The translations under genes were made by a program, and so were the position numbers. The notes under the pieces were generated by a model. The model made no database searches, was not told where the DNA came from, and worked only from the letters and a program-made list of their open reading frames with translations. Shown here piece by piece: positions 1 through 4,424 of a DNA stretch of 6,045 bases (within the stretch, counting starts at the first letter, position 1; each line of letters starts with the position of its first letter). The stretch comes from Methyloprofundus sp. (GTDB lineage Bacteria > Pseudomonadota > Gammaproteobacteria > Methylococcales > Methylomonadaceae), in NCBI GenBank assembly GCA_030636485.1, contig DAOVWV010000111.1, positions 1-6,045 of the forward strand, read 5' to 3'.

Positions 1-90
1 AAATTTGCATAAGTCGGGCAGCCAACCAGGGTGACCAATCTTTTCTGCCCACCACATATGCACGAAAACATACGGGTCTACATAATCCAA
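1..90 (-). CDS. Possible 5' end of a gene, or a gene remnant, running off the left edge
   Basis: The minus strand is open from a TTG at 90-88, directly after an in-frame TAA (93-91), to the window edge. It gives about 30 residues with a protein-like composition, including WWAEKIGHPGWLPD. An in-frame ATG lies at 57-55. I see no convincing ribosome binding site before the TTG and do not recognise the family. The Trp-rich stretch is part of an inverted repeat with 129-145, so this may be a broken or rearranged fragment rather than a live gene. The reading is weak because only 30 codons are visible. Confidence 0.22.
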   Translation of the reverse strand, partial: MDYVDPYVFVHMWWAEKIGHPGWLPDLCKF

Positions 91-145
91 TTATTAACAT
101 AAAAAAATAATGGTGAATTTAAATCGTCATCTGGTGGGCAAAAAA
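41..145. repeat. Imperfect inverted repeat, 17-base arms
   Basis: The arm at 41-57 (ttttctgcccaccacat) matches the reverse complement of 129-145 (ttttttgcccaccagat) at 15 of 17 positions, with 71 bases between the arms. The spacer is AT-rich. Read outward, each arm can encode a Trp-Trp-Ala stretch (MWWAEK on the minus strand, IWWAKN on the plus strand). This would fit a duplicated and inverted coding fragment, or the ends of a small element. No target duplication is obvious. Confidence 0.4.
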
Positions 146-146
146 T

Positions 147-173
147 CCTGCTCCTTTTGATTACCTTTGATTA
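147..173 (+). repeat. Possible fragment of the palindromic element found at 1546 and 2601, with a tandem 10-mer
   Basis: The stretch cctgctccttttgatt (147-162) resembles the right arm of the element at 2667-2682 (tctggctcctttgatt). It is followed by a near-exact 10-base tandem repeat, CTTTTGATTA (154-163) then CCTTTGATTA (164-173). No matching left arm is present, so this can only be a fragment, and the match is short enough to be chance. The rest of 1-291 holds no promoter or RNA gene I would defend. Confidence 0.25.
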
Positions 174-291
174 GGCAGAGTAGATAGTAATCCAAGGCTA
201 AGCAAAATAGAACAGATTCTTAAGTCACTTTTCGATAGATCCCCTTCCCATCCCAAATATAAATGATTATTTGTCACTCAATAAGAAGACT

Positions 292-834
292 ATGGAAAAT
301 AAAAGAGTAAATAGCAGTAAGTTAAAAAGTGCATTTCAGAAAATACTGCCTTTGGTTGATGATTTAGCTGATGGGCTAAGGGTCGTGCTGCTTATCTCGC
401 TCGCATTGAGCCTGTGGATTTTTATCTACTGCTTCCAGTTGCATCAGGTCTCATTAATATCAAGCCTAGTGATCAGCGGGTTGACTTTATTACCGAGTTT
501 AATCCTTTCACGTACTTGGTATGCACTGGAAAGTCTTAAAGACATTCCGAAAATTGCAGAAGAAATCATTGAGGATGTGACTGATGAGGTAGCTCAGAGT
601 TGGCACTCGGTGAAGGCAGGAAAAAAAGACGCATTAAATTTTTTCGGACAGGCGAAAAAGCTATTTGAAATTCGTACGTTGCTTAACTCGGCCGATGATA
701 TTATTGGTCAATATTTTAGTATAGGTCCCTTAGTCAACCCTTTCTATTTGTTCTTGTCAGCACTCTCTTTTCTTGGCTTATTTTTTCTTTTTGTTGTGGG
801 AATGATACTTGGCTTGTTGAGTGTGTTCCTTTAA
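292..834 (+). CDS. Unrecognised small membrane protein (180 aa, about three membrane segments)
   Basis: I do not recognise this protein. From the ATG at 292 it has a short basic N-terminus (MENKRVNSSKLK), two hydrophobic segments at about residues 31-49 and 53-73, a charged, probably cytoplasmic middle at about 74-145 rich in Glu, Asp and Lys, and a long hydrophobic C-terminus at about 150-180. The C-terminus could span the membrane once, or form a hairpin. No signal-peptide cleavage site or enzymatic motif is visible. The frame also opens earlier at a TTG (271), but I prefer the ATG: it has a weak AAGAAG (283-288) just upstream, and the TTG has none. The gene stands alone, 193 bases before the first toxin-antitoxin pair and in the same orientation. 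Any link to the toxins is unknown. Confidence 0.65.
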   Translation: MENKRVNSSKLKSAFQKILPLVDDLADGLRVVLLISLALSLWIFIYCFQLHQVSLISSLVISGLTLLPSLILSRTWYALESLKDIPKIAEEIIEDVTDEVAQSWHSVKAGKKDALNFFGQAKKLFEIRTLLNSADDIIGQYFSIGPLVNPFYLFLSALSFLGLFFLFVVGMILGLLSVFL

Positions 835-981
835 AAATCCAGCAACACTTTACATTCAAACAAGCTCTTATACATGTTTTGCTTTTCTCTATCAGCCTGC
901 ATCAATGATAGATAACAAATATGGGGCGTTAGTGACTCAATTGACCTGCTCTCTGCATTGCTTTGATTATTTAAAAGGCGT

Positions 982-1010
982 TTGACTTTACGTACGCTAT
1001 AACGTATTTT
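982..1010 (+). promoter_or_regulatory. Promoter candidate for the first yefM-yoeB pair
   Basis: TTGACT (982-987) is a five-of-six match to the -35 consensus and is followed after 17 bases by TATTTT (1005-1010), a weaker -10. Transcription would begin at about 1017, giving a leader of only about ten bases that keeps part of the ribosome binding site (AAGAGG, 1015-1020). TATAAC at 998-1003 is a better -10 by sequence but has no -35 at the right distance. Confidence 0.5.
989..1006. promoter_or_regulatory. Operator-like inverted repeat inside the first TA promoter
   Basis: TACGT (989-993) and ACGTA (1002-1006) form a perfect 5-base dyad with an 8-base spacer. It lies between the -35 and the -10 and overlaps the -10. 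YefM-family antitoxins, alone or with their toxin, repress their own promoter through palindromes, so this is the natural candidate operator. The arms are short, so confidence is moderate. Confidence 0.4.
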
Positions 1011-1027
1011 AATCAAGAGGTGAAAAT

Positions 1028-1270
1028 ATGACTATCCTGAATGTAACAGAAGCAAGATCTAAACTTTATAGCCTGATTGATGAAACAGCGAACACCCATC
1101 AACCAATTACAATAAAAGGAAAAAGAGGTAATGCTATTTTAGTGTCTGAAGAGGACTGGAATGCTATTTCTGAAACCTTATATTTACTATCAGTTTCCAA
1201 TATGAGAGAGTCCATACAAACTGGGCTTAAAGAAAGCCTTGAGTCATGTTCTAAGGAACTTGCTTGGTGA
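1028..1270 (+). CDS. yefM: YefM/Phd-family antitoxin of the first TA pair
   Basis: This 80-residue protein is the antitoxin expected to bind and neutralise the YoeB-type toxin encoded next to it and to repress their shared promoter. The N-terminal 55-60 residues show the Phd/YefM pattern: NVTEARSKLYSLIDE, then ITIKGKRGNAILVSEEDWNAI, then ETLYLLS. The remaining 20 or so residues (ESIQTGLKESLESCSKELAW) form the variable tail that in this family wraps around the toxin. Length is normal (E. coli YefM has 83 residues). The ATG at 1028 is supported by AAGAGG at 1015-1020, seven bases upstream. The stop codon overlaps the toxin start as GTGA (1267-1270), so the two are translationally coupled. Confidence 0.93.
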   Translation: MTILNVTEARSKLYSLIDETANTHQPITIKGKRGNAILVSEEDWNAISETLYLLSVSNMRESIQTGLKESLESCSKELAW

Positions 1271-1530
1271 GCTGGGAGCTAAGATATACAAAACAAGCAC
1301 AAAAAGATGCTAAAAAACTTTCGGCTTCTGGTTTAAAAGCAAAAGCTCAAACAATTCTTGATATAGTTAAAGAAAATCCATATCAGAACCCTCCACCTTA
1401 TGAAAAATTAGTCGGTGATTTACTTGGGGCATATTCAAGAAGAATTAATATTCAGCATAGGCTTGTATATCAAGTATTTGAAAAAGAGCGCATTATTAAA
1501 GTCCTTAGGCTCTGGACACACTACGAATAA
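1267..1530 (+). CDS. yoeB: YoeB/Txe-family ribosome-dependent mRNA interferase toxin (first pair)
   Basis: Toxins of this family enter the ribosomal A site and cut mRNA there, stopping translation until neutralised by the antitoxin. From the GTG at 1267 the protein has 87 residues. Aligned to E. coli YoeB it keeps Glu46, the SRR at 57-59, Arg65 and the C-terminal His85-Tyr86, which correspond to Glu46, Arg65, His83 and Tyr84 there. The usual KPExLKHNLSG loop is replaced by PPYEKLVGDLLG, so the Lys49-His50 pair becomes Val-Gly. The start is non-ATG. GTG is preferred because it gives the GTGA overlap with the antitoxin stop and sits nine bases after AAGGA (1253-1257). A TTG at 1264 would add one residue. 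It belongs to a different branch from the second YoeB in this window. Confidence 0.92.
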   Translation: MSWELRYTKQAQKDAKKLSASGLKAKAQTILDIVKENPYQNPPPYEKLVGDLLGAYSRRINIQHRLVYQVFEKERIIKVLRLWTHYE

Positions 1531-1545
1531 AAAACATAACGAACC

Positions 1546-1618
1546 AGTCAAAAGAGTCAGTGTAATTGATTTTATGGCAGAAAGGATCATAAGTCATTAA
1601 CTCTGCCCCTCCGATTCC
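1546..1618 (+). repeat. Copy 1 of an imperfect palindromic element upstream of the Fic gene
   Basis: The left part (1546-1573, agtcaaaagagtcag then tgtaattgatttt) and the right part (1593-1616, gtcattaactctg then cccctccgatt) are imperfect reverse complements. The same architecture and much of the sequence recur at 2601-2684: attgattttatggcagaaag here against attgattttaggtaggaagg there, and cattaactctg in both. The element starts 16 bases after the toxin stop and could also serve as a hairpin at the end of that transcript, though it has no clear T tract. It resembles the short palindromes spread by REP-associated tyrosine transposases. That assignment is an inference. Confidence 0.6.
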
Positions 1619-1625
1619 AATAAAT

Positions 1626-1704
1626 CGAACTATTTTTTAAATATACAATAAAAAGTTCGTTTTTATTGTATACTCACTGTATAGATAAACGAACACAGTG
1701 AGTA
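1626..1704 (+). promoter_or_regulatory. Fic promoter and operator region with interleaved inverted repeats
   Basis: Three perfect dyads overlap here: TATACAATAAAAA (1642-1654) with TTTTTATTGTATA (1660-1672), loop 5; GTTCGTTT (1655-1662) with AAACGAAC (1687-1694), spacing 24; and TACTCACTGT (1671-1680) with ACAGTGAGTA (1695-1704), spacing 14. CGAAC occurs three times (1626-1630, 1655-1659 inverted, 1690-1694). TATACT (1669-1674) and TATAGA (1680-1685) are -10 candidates, neither with a strong -35. The dyads cover the likely start of transcription and reach the start codon, as expected for a repressor site. The HTH-bearing Fic protein itself is the obvious candidate repressor. Confidence 0.7.
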
Positions 1705-1709
1705 TTGAA

Positions 1710-2591
1710 ATGATCAATGAATACAATCAATTAAATATTTCCGATAAGCTTGAAAGGCTACTGGTTGAGTACAGGAATTCAGCGAAACTTTCACATGCGT
1801 TAGGCGTTTCTCGTACGTCTTTGGTTCGGTGGAGGGAAAAACCAGAATCAATAAAAGATATGCATGTTTTAGATATTAATGTGTTGTATTGCGATACCTT
1901 CGTTACACCAGTATTAGCTAAAATACCGACTCCAAATGCAGTACTTTTACCCGATGATTACCCGCCTGAATTAACTAATTTACATTTCAAAAGCATGACC
2001 TTTGGAACCTATGAAATTGAGGACATGAGTGCTGATTCTCGTCTATTCGAAAAAATAATAAGTGAAGAAACTTTACCTCGTGGCATTGATAAAAAAACCT
2101 TTATGGCCATGTACAATACATGGATATCAATGACGCAGTTAATCGCTTCCATTAAAGAAGGCAGTATCATAGATATCTCTGATACATTTGTTCGTGATCT
2201 ACACAGCCAGTTTATGAGAGGCGTACGTACTGATGCAGGACAATATGCAAAACAAAGATGTGTCATGGGTAAGTTACAGGGAATAGACACGACTCTGCCA
2301 GAAGATATTGCGAGTGAAATTGCCTATTGGTGTACAAAGTATAAGCAGCCTAGTTGCTTAACGGAAATTGCTATCGCTCATAGCCATTTCATTCGTATCC
2401 ATCCTTTCGGTGATGGTAATGGTCGCGTAGGTAGAGCTTTACTGACAATACAATTAATACAAGCAGGGTTAAAACCTGCGGCACTAGGTAAAGATAATCA
2501 GGCTATTTATTACTCTACACTTGCATGGGCAATGCGCCACGGGCAACATAAGCCATTAGCTCACTTACTTAGGCATGCACAAGAGAATTGA
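1710..2591 (+). CDS. Fic-domain protein with N-terminal helix-turn-helix, probable AMP-transferase of class II type
   Basis: Fic proteins usually transfer AMP from ATP to a hydroxyl side chain of a target protein, and several act as toxins. Residue numbers here count from an alternative GTG at 1698; the ATG used (1710) is residue 5. An HTH-like stretch lies at about 28-47 (LSHALGVSRTSLVRWRE). The Fic core spans roughly 165-275 and has the complete catalytic motif HPFGDGNGRVGR (235-246), with His235, Asp239, Asn241 and both arginines. An upstream TYEIED (104-109) fits the class II inhibitory pattern [S/T]xxxE[G/N] except for Asp109; Glu108 lies 127 residues before His235, close to the spacing in FICD and SoFic. 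ATG is preferred because GAG (1700-1702) lies seven bases upstream, whereas GTG has no ribosome binding site. No separate antitoxin gene is adjacent. The target is unknown. Confidence 0.9.
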   Translation: MINEYNQLNISDKLERLLVEYRNSAKLSHALGVSRTSLVRWREKPESIKDMHVLDINVLYCDTFVTPVLAKIPTPNAVLLPDDYPPELTNLHFKSMTFGTYEIEDMSADSRLFEKIISEETLPRGIDKKTFMAMYNTWISMTQLIASIKEGSIIDISDTFVRDLHSQFMRGVRTDAGQYAKQRCVMGKLQGIDTTLPEDIASEIAYWCTKYKQPSCLTEIAIAHSHFIRIHPFGDGNGRVGRALLTIQLIQAGLKPAALGKDNQAIYYSTLAWAMRHGQHKPLAHLLRHAQEN

Positions 2592-2600
2592 AATAGGTGT

Positions 2601-2684
2601 GATCAAAGGGGGGTAGGGTCATTGATTTTAGGTAGGAAGGTGAGAAGTATAGAGGAAATCATTAACTCTGGCTCCTTTGATTGC
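2601..2684 (+). repeat. Copy 2 of the palindromic element, downstream of the Fic gene
   Basis: The left arm 2601-2628 begins gatcaaagg and ends cattgattt; the right arm 2656-2682 begins aaatcattaactctgg and ends ctcctttgatt. They are imperfect reverse complements over about 27 bases around a 27-base centre. It is in the same orientation as copy 1, so the two form direct repeats around the Fic gene. It starts nine bases after the Fic stop and lies in the 158-base gap between two convergent genes, where it may also act as a transcription barrier. Confidence 0.6.
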
Positions 2685-2749
2685 TTTTAAAGCCATAGAA
2701 CAATGTAAATTCGCTTGGACAACTCTGTATAAGCGTTTGTTAAGATAAG

Positions 2750-3019
2750 TCAAAACTGCTCATAATGCCCGCCAATAGCAAAAATATAAATGTAATCGGC
2801 ATCGTATTTATAAATAACGCGGTCTTTCTGGCTAAGTCGTCGAGACCATAATCCTGACAGGTTGTGCTTTAAGGCTTCAGGCTTTCCTGTGCCTGTAGAC
2901 GGGTCACCACGAAGCATCTCTTTTAATAATTTCTGTAATGAAGTATGTAGCTTTTTATCCTTTTGCCTAAGTTCTTCATAGGTTTCCCATGTATTACCTT
3001 CAAATACCAGTGATCTCAT
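2750..3019 (-). CDS. yoeB: YoeB ribosome-dependent mRNA interferase toxin (second pair)
   Basis: This is an 89-residue toxin of the classical YoeB type, which cleaves mRNA in the ribosomal A site. The family signature GKPEALKHNLSGLWSRR spans residues 45-61, followed by RVIY (67-70) and the C-terminal HY (85-86). Glu48, Lys51, His52, Arg67 and His85 correspond to Glu46, Lys49, His50, Arg65 and His83 of E. coli YoeB, so the active site looks complete. The ATG at 3019-3017 has a strong GAGGAA (3029-3024) just upstream, inside the end of the antitoxin gene. The two frames overlap by 20 bases, the usual coupled arrangement. It converges on the Fic gene across the palindromic element, and no strong terminator is visible after its stop (only a 5-base stem, CGCTT/AAGCG, at 2712-2735). 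Confidence 0.95.
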   Translation of the reverse strand: MRSLVFEGNTWETYEELRQKDKKLHTSLQKLLKEMLRGDPSTGTGKPEALKHNLSGLWSRRLSQKDRVIYKYDADYIYIFAIGGHYEQF

Positions 3020-3272
3020 TCAATTCCTCGGCAGTAGGTGTATATCCGCTTTTCTTAGAATGCGTTGCACTTGATGTAGCAATCTGTTTTATTAAGGCAT
3101 TATTTTGTAATATATATAAGGTTTCTTGTTCCCGCGCCCAATCTTCGGCACTGATGACGACAAAATCTTCTCCATTTCTGCGTGTCACTTTTAGAGGAAA
3201 ATGCTCACTAGTCACTTGTTCTACAAAATATTTTAAGTTGTCTCGGAATTTATTGACGCTTATGCTGTCCAT
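3000..3272 (-). CDS. yefM: YefM/Phd-family antitoxin of the second TA pair
   Basis: This 90-residue antitoxin is expected to neutralise the YoeB toxin downstream and to repress the operon. The N-terminal Phd/YefM fold is clear: SVNKFRDNLKYFVEQV, then LKVTRRNGEDFVVISAEDW, then EQETLYILQ up to about residue 55. The acidic tail (YTPTAEELNEITGI) is typical of the toxin-binding end. The frame stays open to a TTG at 3335, but that codon is the first base triplet of the promoter -35 and lies upstream of the predicted transcription start. The ATG at 3272-3270 is therefore the start, also matching the usual family length. No good ribosome binding site is visible before it. It overlaps the toxin gene by 20 bases. 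Confidence 0.93.
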   Translation of the reverse strand: MDSISVNKFRDNLKYFVEQVTSEHFPLKVTRRNGEDFVVISAEDWAREQETLYILQNNALIKQIATSSATHSKKSGYTPTAEELNEITGI

Positions 3273-3288
3273 TAATATAGGTATTTGT

Positions 3289-3307
3289 TGTACGTAGTTA
3301 CCGTACA
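3289..3307. promoter_or_regulatory. Operator-like inverted repeat of the second TA promoter
   Basis: TGTACG (3289-3294) and CGTACA (3302-3307) form a perfect 6-base dyad with a 7-base spacer, at the -10 and transcription start. E. coli YefM-YoeB binds palindromes with a TGTACA core, and both arms carry the TGTAC/GTACA part of it. This makes it a likely autoregulatory site. Confidence 0.6.
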
Positions 3308-3335
3308 GTATAAGCAAAAATTCCTGACAAGACAA
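3307..3335 (-). promoter_or_regulatory. Promoter of the second yefM-yoeB pair
   Basis: On the minus strand TTGTCT (3335-3330) is followed after exactly 17 bases by TATACT (3312-3307), good -35 and -10 hexamers. Transcription would start at about 3300, giving a leader of about 28 bases before the antitoxin ATG at 3272. Confidence 0.7.
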
Positions 3336-3520
3336 ATCAACGCAGACAGCTAAAAATACCGTTTCGCTATCTCTCTACTCTGTTTGGTGCCCAGTTGTTT
3401 ATAGCGTTATTTTCTTTCTGTGAGAGTAAGTCACGGAAAAGTTTGTCTCATGTTGAATAAGAAGTTGGCTGCTGTGTCTAAAAAAACGGGCGCACAAGCT
3501 TTACAGGAATCTAGATGTTT
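3336..3520. other. Intergenic stretch with no recognisable gene
   Basis: Together with the REP-like block and the 3' hairpin this forms a gene-free region of about 310 bases between the second TA promoter and the envelope operon. I see no coding frame worth naming, no tRNA and no clear promoter or terminator in 3336-3520. Confidence 0.5.
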
Positions 3521-3529
3521 AAGAGCAGT

Positions 3530-3640
3530 AGATTCCCGCTAAAAAGACTGCGGGAATGACGACGTATTGTCTTAGGAAAAAGGCTGCAGGGAATGACGAG
3601 ATGTTGTCTTAGGAGCGGGTGTTATTGAATTCTCATTCCC
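3530..3640. repeat. REP-like palindromes with a tandem 36/37-base repeat
   Basis: Two adjacent diverged units lie at 3541-3576 and 3577-3613, each running from aaaaag(a/g)ctgc through gggaatgacg to ttgtcttagg. The first unit pairs with the flank: ATTCCCGC (3532-3539) and GCGGGAAT (3550-3557) are perfect inverted arms around 10 bases. A third copy of the core is inverted: TCATTCCC (3633-3640) complements GGGAATGA (3589-3596). The CGGGAATGACG core resembles extragenic palindromes dispersed in many proteobacterial chromosomes. It lies downstream of the envelope operon and could protect the 3' end of that mRNA or slow readthrough into the TA pair. Confidence 0.65.
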
Positions 3641-3645
3641 TAGTC

Positions 3646-3669
3646 GTTTAACCCGAACTTAGGTTAAAC
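3646..3669 (-). terminator. Weak hairpin straddling the kinase stop codon
   Basis: GTTTAACC (3646-3653) and GGTTAAAC (3662-3669) are perfect 8-base inverted arms around 8 bases, overlapping the last codons and TAA of the kinase gene. The stem is AT-rich and no T tract follows on the minus strand, so it is at best a poor intrinsic terminator. The REP-like block just beyond may contribute. Confidence 0.25.
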
Positions 3670-4412
3670 AGCGCTTTTAACTTTTTTTTCCATGCCGTTG
3701 ACTTGGCTCTTTTAGCTGTATAGGTATGGCAGGCATTGAGCATATCGGCATAAACGGCTTGCCCATCTTTACCGCACAGCTCTGCATATTTCAGTGCAAT
3801 GATTTTAATCATTTCATCCGTGAGTGACAGTCGGGTAAAGTTTTCGATGCATGCCCGGTAGCTTAAAGAGCCAAAATTCATGCGATTTAAATCAACCAGA
3901 TAAAATTGATAGCTTTGGTCGTTTTGTTTAACAATTAAAGTATTGCCTGGCGAGTGATCTATAAAATGAATGCCGCTCATTTGTAGCTTATAGGTAAACT
4001 CGGTAAACTGCTGCAAAATATTGCTTCTGTCGGGGTATTGCGGGTTATTTTTCAGGGTTCTAAAGCTTAGTTGGTAATCTAAATGCTCAGTAATATAGTA
4101 GCTGTCCAACAAAAATAATGCGGATCTGCGCTCGGAATAAGCAATCGGTGTGGGCGTATTAAAGCCTTTTTCAAGTAAGATATGCGCGTATTCAAAAGAT
4201 CGTTGTGCTTTCGATTTTCTAAAAAATCGATATGCCAGCTTATTGATTATATGCGGAATTTTAAAAATCTTGATATTCCATTTTGTATCAGCGACGGTGA
4301 TTGATTTAACGGTATTGCGCCCTTGATATTCAATATCACCTTCCGTGTGTATCCTATTTAAAACGGATTGAATATCTGCGCTTTTATAGGCTGTTGCGAC
4401 AACTGTTTTCAT
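3648..4412 (-). CDS. Lipopolysaccharide core kinase-like protein (InaA/KdkA/WaaP type)
   Basis: This 254-residue protein has the layout of the small protein-kinase-like enzymes that phosphorylate LPS inner-core sugars (Kdo or heptose) from ATP at the cytoplasmic face of the inner membrane. Likely active-site residues are Lys48 in NIKIFK (ATP-binding lysine), Glu74 in the following helix, Asp152 in HFIDHSPGN (149-157) as catalytic base with Asn157 for metal binding, and Asp174 in VDLNRMNF as the DFG-equivalent aspartate. The C-terminus is basic (AKRAKSTAWKKKLKAL), which may help membrane contact. Its ATG lies 12 bases after the waaF stop with no clear ribosome binding site, so translation may depend on coupling. 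The neighbouring waaF supports a core-phosphorylation role. Whether the acceptor is Kdo or heptose cannot be told from sequence. Confidence 0.82.
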   Translation of the reverse strand: MKTVVATAYKSADIQSVLNRIHTEGDIEYQGRNTVKSITVADTKWNIKIFKIPHIINKLAYRFFRKSKAQRSFEYAHILLEKGFNTPTPIAYSERRSALFLLDSYYITEHLDYQLSFRTLKNNPQYPDRSNILQQFTEFTYKLQMSGIHFIDHSPGNTLIVKQNDQSYQFYLVDLNRMNFGSLSYRACIENFTRLSLTDEMIKIIALKYAELCGKDGQAVYADMLNACHTYTAKRAKSTAWKKKLKALFNLSSG

Positions 4413-4424
4413 GTTTATTTTGCG

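Noticed and set aside
831..1016. Minus-strand open frame of 61 codons between the membrane protein gene and yefM
   Set aside because: It has no family resemblance or ribosome binding site and lies over the yefM promoter; its composition is not protein-like.
1415..1600. Plus-strand open frame of 61 codons overlapping the end of the first toxin
   Set aside because: It is the shifted frame of the YoeB gene, whose C-terminal HYE is conserved, followed by the palindromic element.
1671..1704. RNA hairpin (TACTCACTGT/ACAGTGAGTA) as a translational switch for the Fic gene
   Set aside because: If transcription starts after the TATACT at 1669-1674, the left arm is not in the mRNA; a DNA operator is the simpler reading.
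2151..2166. ASIKEGS in the Fic protein (residues 150-156) as the class II inhibitory motif
   Set aside because: It has Ala rather than Ser/Thr four residues before the Glu and is only 81 residues before the catalytic His. It aligns with the loop just before the core LH helix; TYEIED at 104-109 fits the spacing better.
2009..2290. Minus-strand open frame of 93 codons inside the Fic gene
   Set aside because: It is antisense to strongly conserved Fic coding sequence and has no recognisable product.
2700..2750. Integron attC site: minus-strand TTAACAAACGC resembles the start of some attC sites, and GCGTTAG occurs at 923 and 1799
   Set aside because: No paired GTTRRRY half lies at the right distance and orientation; the copy at 1799 is inside Fic coding sequence and the one at 923 lacks an inverse core. 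The mixed gene orientations also argue against a cassette array.
2989..3297. Plus-strand open frame of 102 codons across the second antitoxin
   Set aside because: It is antisense to a clear YefM gene and its promoter.
3541..3613. CRISPR array
   Set aside because: There are only two adjacent, diverged units with no unique spacers between them; the palindromic GGGAATGA core points to a REP-type repeat.
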